A DNA stretch of 64,000 bases from Tetrapyrgos nigripes (Eukaryota > Basidiomycota > Agaricomycetes > Agaricales > Campanellaceae): the NCBI GenBank assembly GCA_013368315.1, contig JAACJM010000294.1:1-64000 (forward strand), in the 5' to 3' direction. The translations under genes were made by a program, and so were the position numbers. The notes below the pieces were generated by a model. It saw only the letters and a list, made by a program, of their open reading frames with translations. It did not search any database and was not told the origin of the DNA. Shown here piece by piece: positions 1-10,800 of this stretch; the first letter of the stretch is position 1, and every line of letters begins with the position of its first letter.

Positions 1-30
1 TGTTCTTGTCATGGTCAATAGTGGATAATT

Positions 31-1452
31 ATGTTGATAAGCATTGTGAATATAGGCGCATTTGACAGCAAATACGCCCTTTCCGATAACGAAGACCGCC
101 GTTTCCCATTCTCCAAATTCGCTGAGGTAGCTTTCGCCCTCAAAATCCGGTTGGAGAATTGGTCGGATAGCCTTGCTGCACCTGGCAACGGCTTGCAGAG
201 ATTGCATGACGCGAAAGTGGAGGAATTGTACGAGTTGACTGGACCAGCCCTTGGCCACCTTCATAAGGAGTTGGAGCAGGTACAAGGCTTGGAGGGTAGT
301 GAGGTCGAAGAGGAGGAAGATGAGGAAGATGATGAAGGAGTCTCCGAGAGGCATAACCGGCGGTTACGCATGGTTGCGTGGAGTGAAGGTCAGTATTTCT
401 TGTTTTGCATCCTTGATTAACGAAATGACAAACTTGTATTCTTGTTTTCCAGAACAGAAGAATTTGTCACTAGAGAGGCAAGCACAGATTCCTCTGGTGA
501 CTTCAGTTACGGGTCATGTACTATGTCAAGTTTCCCATTCCAACGACTTCACAACGCGTCTGGCAAGTCGGACGAAGAAGGGGAAGAACAAAGCCAACCC
601 AGCACCATCGCGACCTAACCATAGAGGTCGGACCATGGATCATGGGTCAAGGAGGGAGAAGGACAAGTCACCGACTTCCTCGCATTCTTCAAGTCCTTCA
701 GGTAAAAGTGACGTCTCTTCTGGCTCTCATTCCCATTCCCGTTCCCATTCCCAATCTCCTTATCCCCCTCATAAAGCACGTGAGGTAGCCATTGGGTCCC
801 GATCTCCCTCTCCCTCTGATTCTCGTTTGCCACCTTCTGATCGAGACTATGTACACCCCAGCGCCATCGAGGAGGAAGAGGATTTCAGTCCAGGGCGGAT
901 TGCGCAAGCTAAGAAGCGAACAATGTTCCTTCCCATGGAGAAACAACCAAAAGGCTGGGAACGAACGGTCGGTCGTAACCCCCAAGCATCGGCATCAGAA
1001 ACGAGGAACAACGATAATGAGAACTTCTGGCATGAGATGGCTCCCATCCCCTGTTTTAATGTGGGGAAAGCTAACAGAAGGACAGACCGCGAAGAGCGAC
1101 TGCCCTCGAACTCTAACCATATGGAGAATAATGCCGCCCACCCTGCACCCAACTCCAAACCACTGAAGATAGCTCATCTCGAGACTATAGGACTTCACGT
1201 GAAGAAAGAGGGTATAGTGGACCCGGCGGTAAAAGGCGTCGGGATGATTTCCAGTGTGATGAAGATGAGGAGGAACCCGATCCCAAGAGAAAGAAGACAA
1301 ATGGAGACAGAAGGACTGACCATGGGGGTTATACTGAGGAAGAACATCGAAAAGGCCAGGGCTTGGATAGGAAAGAAGAACATAGACGAAGGAGGAGGGA
1401 TGAAGTAAAGGGAAAGGGAAAGGGAAAGGGAAAGGGTCATAAGGACAATTAA
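31..1452 (+). CDS. Unidentified multi-exon gene, Ser/Arg-rich then basic C-terminus
   Basis: No family was recognised. Coding sequence runs at 31-388 in one frame, to an intron at 389-457 (GTCAGT donor). A second exon at 458-566 is followed by a probable intron at 567-624 with a good CTAAC branch site and TAG acceptor but a weak donor. From 625 another frame carries a Ser/Arg/His-rich stretch. The last part (about 1174-1452) must be read in the first frame again: it is acidic, then strongly basic, with a KRRR and a PKRKK cluster like a nuclear localisation signal and an alternating Lys-Gly tail before TAA at 1450. A further intron or a frameshift between about 1050 and 1175 is needed and I could not place it. 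The first exon holds a Trp/Leu-rich segment followed by a Glu/Asp run near residues 90-105. An in-frame stop at 19-21 with AG just before position 22 means residue 31 may lie in an internal exon, so the true start may be outside the window. Confidence 0.45.
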
Positions 1453-2149
1453 CTGTACCATTAGTTTCTTTCAGGTCGTTTCAATGTCTTTTTCTTTTCA
1501 CCTTCGTTCTAAGTATACACGAGACACGAGACTTGTACATAGCGGCTGAGGAAATTTAAATTCATATTCTTGATTGACTTGTTGCCTTTAAAGCAGGTTC
1601 AAGTCAACTTGCCGCACAGATATCCAGGCTTCTTGGCCTTTCAAAAATGTATGCTTTTCGGTGTCCTTCATTGTAAATATGTTTGATATCTACATTCAAA
1701 CAAATCGTTTGACTTCGAAACACGTATGAAGACAAATCTTGAGCTTTGATGCTATTTCAATGATGAGCCACCACGGATTGGCGCTTGTGGGTGCCATGTG
1801 CACAATTCTTGCCGACGTGGACTATACAGTGGGCGCGTGGCAGCTTTGCCATTCTGTCCATCTTACTCTCAAACTTTGACGTAGCTGGGGCTATCTCGCA
1901 GATTCTCACAGCCTCTAGGCTCTAAGCGAATATCATCGTAGATATATGCTTCATGTTGAATGATAATTGTACACTGATTGGACATCTTTTTGCATCTCAA
2001 GCATCACTGACGCTGAGGATGTCAACTGAAAAGATAATATGCCTCATCATGGCTTGGGGAGTCTGGGATAGCCCTCTAGAAGCTGGAGCTGGGCTGAGTG
2101 CCAACAGAATCCCCAGTGATACTTGCACAGTTGCGCCAGTGTGGTAGGT
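1453..2149. other. Non-coding stretch
   Basis: No coding signal on either strand. The end of the preceding gene carries a short GGGAAA hexamer tract (about 1408-1436) that encodes its Lys-Gly tail. Confidence 0.5.
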
Positions 2150-3022
2150 ATCCTTGGGATGTCCCCATTAACCAGGGCTATTGGGATATCCCAGTGACTG
2201 TGAATGGGATGTCCCCACTAACCAGGGCTATTGGGATATCCCAGTGGCTCAGAATGGGATGTCCCCACTAACAAGGACTGCTGGGATATCCCAGTTCACA
2301 ACCCTTGGGATATCCCATGGCATCAAGAGTGGTGGGATATCCCAAGCTGTGAAGCTTAGATGGTTAGTGCCAGATATAGAGGCTGGGACATCCCATGCAG
2401 ATAAAGTCCACAAGGGATATCCCACTGTGAGTGTCAGGGATATCCCAACATTTGTACAGATGTGGGACATCCCAGGTGAGCTTTTTGCTGCTGGGATATC
2501 CCTGCATTTGAGAGGGGAACTGGGATGTCCCTGCATCTGAGAGGGGAACTGGGATGTCCCTTCATTAGAGAGGGGAAGTGGGATTTCCCAGCCAAGTATG
2601 TGGGCCTTGGTTGAAGCCACAGAATTTGAAGGGCTTTAGCAACTACCATTGGAGTGAGGCTAAAAATCACTTCTTGGTAGGGAGGAGTGAATGACACTGT
2701 ACTTTGGAAGGATTAATCAATATAAACATGACTGTTGACATATCAGACCTATATAAGAAACTGACCAGAGTAATTATAGAGCAAGCATATCAAAAGACTA
2801 AAGAACATATCTGAAACAGAAGAAACATCAAAATACTGCCTGTAGTTTTAGCCAAGGAAATAGAGAATCAGCCAAATTGCAAAGAATGCCAGTAATTAAC
2901 TAAAATTGTGTGACAGTGTGACGCAGGGGATGTTCAAGGGGATGAGGTGGTTAGTCCCACAACCAAGAACCAGCTCATGGGATGTCCCACAGGTAGATCC
3001 AAGAGCTCATGGGATATCCCAC
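2150..3022. repeat. Array of GGGAYRTCCC palindromes
   Basis: About 18 copies of the ten-base palindrome GGGATATCCC or its one-base variants (GGGATGTCCC, GGGACATCCC, GGGATTTCCC) lie between 2157 and 3020, most between 2157 and 2590 at spacings of roughly 20-60 bases. Two sub-blocks also repeat the flanking text, for example the CCACTAACCAGGGCTATT context around 2160-2275 and the GAGAGGGGAA context around 2508-2580. Two isolated copies recur near 2978 and 3009. There is no credible reading frame. It may be the subterminal repeat zone of an inverted-repeat transposon whose ends I could not find, or a cluster of protein-binding sites. Confidence 0.7.
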
Positions 3023-4272
3023 AGGTAGGCCCAGGAGGCAGGTGGTAGATCCCAGGGATTTGGTTAGAGACCGGGTTACTACCCCTACTTAGGTGGATTA
3101 GCTTGCAGGAGCAATTCCACCTAACTAGGTACCTTAGTATGGGTGCCTGAAGTGCTTAGGATAGATCCAGGCAAATGTACTGTACATTTGTAAAAAGTCC
3201 TGATTTTGTGTACTACAAGCTGGATGGGGTCCCGGGGAGGGTAAAAAGTACAACAATAATATGTACTTTATCATTCTGGCTAGTGATGGCCTCGATCTTG
3301 CGATGCCTCAGCGATGGCCCACACCGCTTTCATTTACTCAATTCCAAATACGAAGATGTGTCGCTAAAAAGGACCGGCAGCACGCATCAACGAGAAAACA
3401 GAGAGCTTATGGATTGTGTAGAGGGAGTGGAAAGGAGCAGTGGCGATGGTTAAAGCGAAAGGCTTGGTTCAGGCTTGGTAGAATGAATTTTGCGTTTACA
3501 CCTCACGTTTATGTAAACGCTTAGCGTTCACCTTGCGTCTCACGGTAAGTATATGAAGTACAGCACCTAGATTTTTGCGTCCAGGTGTGTCCACCATGTG
3601 CGTTCAGTGCCATGCATCCAGTTGATCTATGTCCAGTGGGTCCAGTGGCCGTGTTAATAAAGTACCGTATTTGCAGTAAACACTTGGTTTCTTGACTGGT
3701 AAGCCTTGGTACAGCTTGTGGGCCAACTATGGATAAGCCAGGTATGTTGTTCTCAGGCTTAGGAAGTAGTGTCGTACTGTGTTGTCTGTGAATGAAAATA
3801 ACAGATCTTGTGTAGAGCACCCGTACAGTACCTGAAGAAGGCCTGAGCTGACCCAAGAAGGTCAATATGACCTCTTCCCATGCCCATCAACCATTCGCAG
3901 GTCATCCTCGAATTGGTCAGATAATATCCCTTGGCTGGGGCACTCACAAAGACCCCATCCGCCATCCAAATCCAGACGCCTATCCTTCGGGTGTTCAGAT
4001 GGAATCCGCTAAGAGCAACAACCTGTTGGAATTTTGTATTGAACTATACTTACAATGAACGCTCACATCTTTCTCTCCACTCTACTAGTATACACAATCC
4101 ACTTGTTTCCACATATGCACCACTTACTTTCTGTACTACTCTGTACTTACATTGTTTCTTACATTGTTGACTCCGAACTGATATCAGACATTACATTGTA
4201 GTATCCGCTTTTCTCCACAGTGTTATATTTATGGACTCGCATAGCCACAGTAGCCAACAGTATAAATACTTA

Positions 4273-4412
4273 GGGCCTGTTCGGCAAAAGTTTCCAAGTT
4301 ACATGTACCGGTCTTTTTTGCCCATCAAGCGCTGGCAAAAAGATATTTCACCTACCCTATAAGGGCAAAATATACCGGTACATGTAATAAGAATGTTTTG
4401 CTGAACAGGCCC
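4273..4412. mobile_element. Tourist-like (PIF/Harbinger) MITE
   Basis: A 140-base element starting GGGCCTGTTCGGCAAAA and ending with the near-perfect inverse TTTTGCTGAACAGGCCC. The inverted similarity extends about 38 bases on each side to ACATGTACCGG. It is flanked by the trinucleotide TTA at 4270-4272 and 4413-4415. TTA target duplications with GGGCC-type ends are characteristic of PIF/Harbinger MITEs. No coding capacity. Confidence 0.8.
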
Positions 4413-4594
4413 TTAGTAGTTTACTGTCTATACCTCTAGAGCTGCAATAGTATTTGTTGCCTCGCTTGTTTAACAAGTGTCCTCATATTCATTTATTCTC
4501 ATACAACCTTCATACAAGATGCATGGGAAAGTTGTCGGGTGTTGCCGCTGTGGCAGCCATTTTATGATGGCTAAGCTGTGGAAAATGACAGTGA

Positions 4595-4741
4595 GTAAAC
4601 GCTATGTAAACGCAAATGTAAACGCAAGTGGAACGCCATGTAAATGCAAAGTAAACGCTGGCGTTTACTTCGCGTTTACTGTGCGTTTACCGTGCGTCTC
4701 GCGTTTCAAAATTTGCGTTTACATCGAGGTGTTGCGTTTAC
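4595..4741. repeat. Inverted arrays of GTAAACGC octamers
   Basis: The first half carries repeated GTAAACGC (exact or one base off) and the second half the inverse GCGTTTAC, so the block folds back on itself. More copies occur just inside the element ends (3490-3520 and 5100-5160). Arrays of a family-specific octamer near the termini are typical of transposase-binding subterminal repeats. Confidence 0.65.
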
Positions 4742-5169
4742 AATAATTTTTGAAAGTTTGAGTAATAATAAAGTATATTTGATCGAATTTTGATCAGCAT
4801 ATACTTGGTTCAAGAATGTCTCTTACTTACATCTGAAAATCTAAAGCTACAATTCAGAAGTCACTAGCTTGGGAGTAAAGTCTGTACATTACACACCTGA
4901 TATAATACTGGGATGGCTTTCTGGGGCATTAAAAACTCATTTCCAAGTTGTTTGAGACAGGTCAAATCACAAAGGATATTCACTGATTAGATTCTACATA
5001 AGTAACTACCTATTGATTTCAGGTTGGCTATCTTCAATCAGTCTACCTTGGCCTGGAAGATGTGAAGCACACAACGTAAATACAGAGGTGAGCCAAGTGC
5101 AAACGCAAAACGCAAAAATGTAGACGCTCGCGTTTACATGAAACGCATGGTGTAAACGCAAAATTACAT

Positions 5170-6371
5170 CGGTATAGGTAAATTTGCGGACACCCTGCAG
5201 ATAGGATTGTAGAACACTGTACAAGTCTGTATGTCCTATACTAATGTATATCTTACCTCAGAGACACTTTCAAAGTCTTGTATCTGATGTTCACAAAGTG
5301 TAAAAATCTTCAAAAAAGTGGGATAAGTACAACCACAAATTTCTTTTCTGATATGTTTCCACAGGTAATCTCTACAGGATACCAAGAGAAGATCTCTACA
5401 CCCTCATGAGTCAATCTCATTGTGGAATTGCAATGCTGAAGACACTCAAAATGTTTCTCACACATTCTCAAGTGCTTTGAGATACTTACTGCCAGCATCT
5501 GCACTTGTCAATTTTGAATATCAAACAATTGGTGGTATTAGGAACATGTCTTAGCATGTTTCTGGAAGATGTACATTGTAATAACTTCAAGATAATTTGT
5601 ACTCTTTATGATTTTAACATTTGCACTTGTCAACTTTGAATATCAAACAATTGATGGTATTGGGGTCATGTCTTAGCATGTTTCTACAAGATATGACATT
5701 GTAATAGCTTCAAGAAATAATTTATACTCATTGTAATTTGGCTATGCACTTGCAGACACCTCGGGGATACCTTGCGGATACCTTGTGGATACCTAAGAAA
5801 GCACCTCAGGAGTGTCAGTTACAAGACAGATGCATTCAAGGTCTTGTATCTGCTGTCCACAAAGTGTAAAAATCTTCAAAAAAGTGGGATAAGCACAGCC
5901 ACAATTTTTTTTTGATATGTTTCTACAGATAATCTCTCTACAGGATACCAAGAGAAGATTCCTACACCCTCATGAGTCAATCTCTCTGTGAAATTGCGAC
6001 ACTGAAGACACTAAAAATGTTTCTCATGCATCTCAAGTGCTTTGAGATGCTTGCTGTCAGCATTTGCACTTGTCAACTTTGAATATCAAACAATTGATGG
6101 TATCAAGGTCATGTCTTAGCATGTTTCTACAAGATAATACATTGTAATAGCTTCATAATAATTTGTACTCATTGTAATTTCTAAAGGGTGCCTGCACAAA
6201 AGGCCAACATTCTTATTATTCATAGCAGGTGGTAGGAATGTTTGTACTATCCCATAAACTAAGAGGAACAATGCTTTTGACAAGGAATAAGTCCATAGCA
6301 ATGAAAATATGGGTGTCCGCAGGGTGTCCGCAAGGTGTCTGCAAGGGGTGTCCGCAAATTTCTCATACCCG
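5170..6371. mobile_element. Nested non-autonomous TIR element (inner)
   Basis: A 1202-base element with a 9-base duplication, AAATTACAT, at 5161-5169 and 6372-6380. The left end reads CGGTATAGGTAAATTTGCGG and the right end, inverted, CGGGTATGAGAAATTTGCGG; both continue ACACCC. Short subterminal repeats of the GGTGTCCGCA type are seen at 5186-5200, about 5757-5795 and 6311-6358. The body consists of internal duplications. No transposase is encoded. It sits inside the right terminus of the outer element, so it is younger than that element. Confidence 0.75.
5269..6190. repeat. Internal direct duplication of the inner element
   Basis: A segment of about 340 bases starting near 5269 (TCTTGTATCTGATGTTCACA) recurs near 5835 with scattered differences. 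The final 120 bases of the unit, starting GCACTTGTCAA, are present three times (near 5501, 5625 and 6067). Confidence 0.7.
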
Positions 6372-6396
6372 AAATTACATAGACCGGTTCAGGCTT

Positions 6397-7828
6397 AGGG
6401 TTAAGGTTTCCTCATGTCGTAGCTACTCAGATCTCCATGTTCCTCTCTGGAGCAGCTCCACGCTACTACGTCTTGCTTCCGAGTGTTGTGATGAAATGGC
6501 AGCAAGCTCGCATGTAGGACTGATCGGTATTGAAATCGAAAGTTCTGCGTTATGTTGGCAATATGCCTATTTCAAGCAACGAAGCTGGCAGCGCAGTTAA
6601 GGGAGTGCCGGTGGAACTGCTGCCGTAGATCGGATGTTGGTTCATCCGAGGGTTCTTGAACATAGGCTAAAAATAGCTAGGCGTCTTTTATCGATCATGA
6701 GAGCCGACATCCACGCAACGATCACTGGTACTTACCATTGGGAAATGCTGGACCAAAGGGACTCTGGCAAAGCAGACGGAAAGCATTGCAGGACCCAAAG
6801 TGGTACATGTGAGTGTCGTAGAATAAGACGACTAGCCCGCCTTTTGATTGGATACAAATCTTAAAAGGTCAGTGTACAGCCAATTGCCATAAATAATGTA
6901 GAAGCGTTCACATGAATACAACTCGCCACACTGACAGCGCAATGGATATATCGGAAATGAAGCGTCCGAGAGTTTGGTTCATCGTTGGCGCCCATGGCAA
7001 AGCTTGACAGATGCACCACAAATGAACATGGAGAATATTCTTGAGCCATGCGTTTTCCAAGCCGCTTGCTTCCACTTCTTAACACTTCCGATCGGTTTTG
7101 TTTCAACTCCGAGTGTGATCGTGCCTTATCCTTCAACACCTTTCACCGCTGTATATAAGTACTTATTGTGCCAGCCATATCTCCGCCCTCCTCTATCGTT
7201 CTACTTGCCCTCTTGAATCCTTCCTTGCTGAATTTCGCTGCGCGCTCTGGTCATACTCTGAGATCAAATTTCCTTGGTACGTTAATATGGATCAGGATTG
7301 TGTAGATATGTATTTACTCTGAGCATTTTTATTCAACAACGATTTTGGCTTTATCCTCTGCGAAACCCATCCTCTGTTGTATCTAGAAGTTCTTGAAGCA
7401 CAGTGTCTTTTACACCCTCAATTCACCTATACTGACTTTATCTATTCGTACGCTGTCTACCCTCTGGCGTTTAATCGAATCGCTGATCCCCATTTTGATC
7501 CCCATTTCCCGTTATCTCTTGGTATATTTTGAAACTGATTACTTGCCCGGTGCGTCAGTATCCAGTATGAGATTACGGGCACACACTAATTTCTTGAGTT
7601 TTTTCAGTCAATTACTTGACGGTGGCTTGGCCTCGCTCCCAAATTGATCCTCTCTTCTTCTCCTCCTCCTCCCTGTCTTGCGTCCAGAGGCGCAGATAAT
7701 CACCACCTTTCTTCTTTCATCGTTGATCGGAAGTGTTGGTTCTTGATAAATCCATTTTGGGACCGTAAGTATTGGGTTTTATCGTTTGCAGACATTATGT
7801 CTAAAACTTGATCAAAGAATAGTCCGAA
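6397..7828. other. Non-coding region upstream of the TPR-CHAT gene
   Basis: No convincing reading frame. The last 600 bases become pyrimidine-rich, as is common for fungal promoters and 5' untranslated regions. A GTAAGT..TTTGCAG pair at about 7765-7792 could be a 5' UTR intron. Confidence 0.4.
7152..7159 (+). promoter_or_regulatory. TATA-like box
   Basis: TATATAAG followed about 30 bases downstream by a CT-rich tract, a typical fungal core promoter arrangement. It lies about 670 bases before the TPR-CHAT start codon, so a long or spliced leader would be needed. Confidence 0.3.
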
Positions 7829-10800
7829 ATGTCAGAATCCAATATTCCATTGGTGACTCCAATGAGAGATCCAGTTACAGATGCGGTATGTACTCACTTC
7901 AATCAACATACTTAACATACCTGATTTAACTATTGTGTAGGGGGTGGAAGGAACACTTACTCAGCCTACAGCCAGCTACAATGAAGATGAGGCTGTGGAG
8001 CTTGAGAGGATGTCTCTGGGACAATCTAATGCAGAGGTATGTAAATATCTGGTCAAGCAATTCCCAGCATACTTACAGCTCTATGTTCTATAGACAACTG
8101 AAAACAGCTCTGTCAACTACACACCTATTGACATGGAGGAGCAGGCTGAGCTTGATCAAGCTTTGTTTCTGTCAAGTCTTCCATCAGGGCTGTTTGATGA
8201 GCAAGCAGCCCAGCTCCATAAGACCACAGCTGAGGTTGAGCTATTATCTGGTTGGGAGTCCTCAGTAAACCTGATGAAGGTATGTTCCAGTTGTCTTGAT
8301 GATCAACCATACACAAACTGACTTGATCTGAACAGGCTGGGGAGTTAAACAATTCTGCAGTGCAGTTGGCAGAGCATTTCAAACAGTCTGGAGACTGTGC
8401 TGAAATTGATAGTGCAGTGCAACTTATGGAGGCAGCAATCAAGCTCATTCCTGATGGCCATGTTGCTGCCAAAGCAGACACACTGAAGAACCTTGGGATG
8501 GTGTTCCAGAGTCGATTTGAGTGTCTCAGGGAGCTGGGGGACATCGAGAAAGCTATTTACTTCAACCAACAGGCCATCAATCTGACCCCTGATGGCCATG
8601 CTGACAAAGCATCCAGGCTCAACAGCCTCGGGTTAGCCTTTCACTGTCGATTTGAACATCTTGGGGACCTGGGGGACATTGAAAATGCTATTCACTTTGA
8701 GCGACAGGGTGTTGATCTGATGCCTGACAGCCATGCTTCCAAAGCATCATGTCTCAACAACCTTGGGGGAGCCTTTCTGCTTCGATTTGTGCATCTCAGG
8801 GAGCTGGGGGACATTGAGAATGCTATTCACTTCAGCCAACAGGCCACCAATCTGATCCCTGATGGCCATGCTTCCAAAGCATTGTGGCTCAGTAACCTCG
8901 GGTTAGCCTTTTCCCTTCGATTTAGGCATCTTGGGGAGGTGGGGGACATCAAAAATGTTATTCACTTCCAGCAACAGGCTGTTGATATGACCCCTGATGG
9001 CCATCCATCAAAAGCATCCTGGCTCAACAACCTTGGGTTAGCCTTTTCCAGTCGATTTGAGCATCTTGGGGAACTGGGGGACATTGAGAATGCTATTCAC
9101 TTCAAGCGACAGGCTGTTGATCTGACCCCTGATGGCTATGCTGACAAACCATCATGGCTCAACAGCCTTGGGTTAGCCTTCTTGTGTCGATTTGAGCATC
9201 TTGGGGAGCTGGGGGACTTTGAGAATGCCATTCACTTCATCCAACAGGCCATTGATCTGACCCCTGATGGCCATACTGACAAAGTATCCTGGCTCAACAA
9301 CCTCGGAATAGCCTTTTCCCGTCGATTTGAGCATCTTGGGGAGCTGGGGGACATTGAGAATGCTATTTGCTTCAAGCAACAGGCTGTTGATCTGACCCCT
9401 GATGGCCATGCTGACAAACCAGCACAGCTCAACAGCCTTGGGTTAGCCTTCTTCCGTCAATTTGAGCATCTCGGGGAGCTGGGGGACATTGAGAATGCTA
9501 TTCATTTCATCCAACAGGCCATTGATCTGATCCCTGATGGCCATGCTTCCAAAGCAGCCTGGCTCAACCACCTCGGGATAGCCTTTTCCTGTCGATTTGA
9601 GCATCTCGGGGAGTTGGGGGACATCAAAAATGCTATTCACTTGCAGCAACAGGCTGTTGATCTGACACCTGATGGCCATGCTGACAAACCATCACTGCTC
9701 AACAACCTTGCAAATGCCTTCCAATACCGATTTGTGCATCTTGGGGAGCTGGGAGACATTGAGAACACTATTCACTTCAGCCGACAGGCCATTGATCTGA
9801 CCCCTGATGGCCATGCTGACAAACCCTCATGGCTCAACAGCCTTGGGTCAGCCTTTTCCCGTCGATTTGAGCGTCTTGGGGAGCTGGGGGACATTGAAAA
9901 TGCTATTCACTTCCAGCGACAGGCTGTTGAACTGATGCCTGATGGCCATGATGCTTCCAAAGCAAACAAGCTGAACGCCCTTGGGAGTGCCTTCTTGCGT
10001 CGATTTGAGCGTCTTGGGGAGCTGGGGGACATTGAGAATGCTATTCACTTCAACCAACAGGCTGTTGATCTGACCCCTGATGGCCATGCTGGAAAACCAT
10101 CAGTGCTAAACAGCCTTGGGAATGTCTTTCTCCGTCGATTTGAGCATGTTGGGGAGCTGGGGAACATTGAGAATGCCATTCACTTCATGCAACAGGCTGT
10201 TGATCTGACACCTGATGGCCATGCTGGCAAACCATCACGGCTCAACAACCTTGGGTTAGCCTTCTTGCGTCGATTTGAGCACCTCAGGGAGATGGGGGAC
10301 ATTGAGAACGCTATTCACTTCAACCAACAAGCTGTCAATCTAACTCCTGATGGCAATGCTGGCAAAGCAACCTGGCTCAGCAACCTTGGGTTAGCCTTTT
10401 CCCATCGATTTAGGTGTCTTGGGGAGCTTGGGGACATTGGGAATGCAATTAACTTCAATCAACAAGCTGTCAATCTGACCCCTGATGGCCATGCTGACAA
10501 ATCAGCCATGCTCATCAACCTGGGGATAGCCTTCCAGAGCCGATTCATGTGTCTTGGGGAGCCAGGGGATATTGAGAATGCTGTTTCAACTTTCCAGCAA
10601 TCCACAAAAGATACATCCAGCCCTCCTTCAATCCGATATGATGCTGCTTGTAGATGGGCAACCCTCAGATCTTTCAGTTACCAAGATTCCTCCTCAGCAC
10701 TTGATGCATACAAAGTGGCTTTGGAAATCATTCCACAGCTTGTTTGGCTGGGACAGACTGTCCACCAACGTTACAAAGAATTGCCCAAAATTGGTAGGAC

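Larger units (their letters stand above)
3477..6385. mobile_element. Non-autonomous TIR element (outer, composite)
   Basis: Flanked by a perfect 11-base direct repeat, GGTTCAGGCTT, at 3466-3476 and 6386-6396. The 26-base ends are inverted: the left begins GGTAGAATGAATTTTGCG and the right, reverse-complemented and read across the nested insertion, begins GGTCTATGTAATTTTGCG, both continuing TTTACACC. The interior has no transposase. GTAAACGC octamers are concentrated near both ends and at 4595-4741. It contains a 140-base MITE (4273-4412) and a second inverted-repeat element (5170-6371); without these and their target duplications it would be about 1555 bases. A 9-11 base duplication points to a Mutator-like or related superfamily, but this is inference. 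Confidence 0.7.

Noticed and set aside
251..1408. Single 385-codon open frame as the first gene
   Set aside because: Its beginning and end read poorly, while a spliced model gives coherent acidic, Ser/Arg-rich and basic segments. Only the middle part of this frame is likely coding.
1408..1436. GGGAAA hexamer run resembling a telomere-like repeat
   Set aside because: It is short, not TTAGGG, and encodes the Lys-Gly tail of the first gene.
2150..3022. Regularly spaced short repeats as a CRISPR-like array
   Set aside because: The repeats are ten-base palindromes with uneven spacing and variable cores in a eukaryotic context, and no cas genes are present.
8345..10087. Several minus-strand open frames of 66-84 residues within the TPR array
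   Set aside because: They repeat with the same 135-base period as the plus-strand TPR units and are reverse-strand shadows of that coding sequence.
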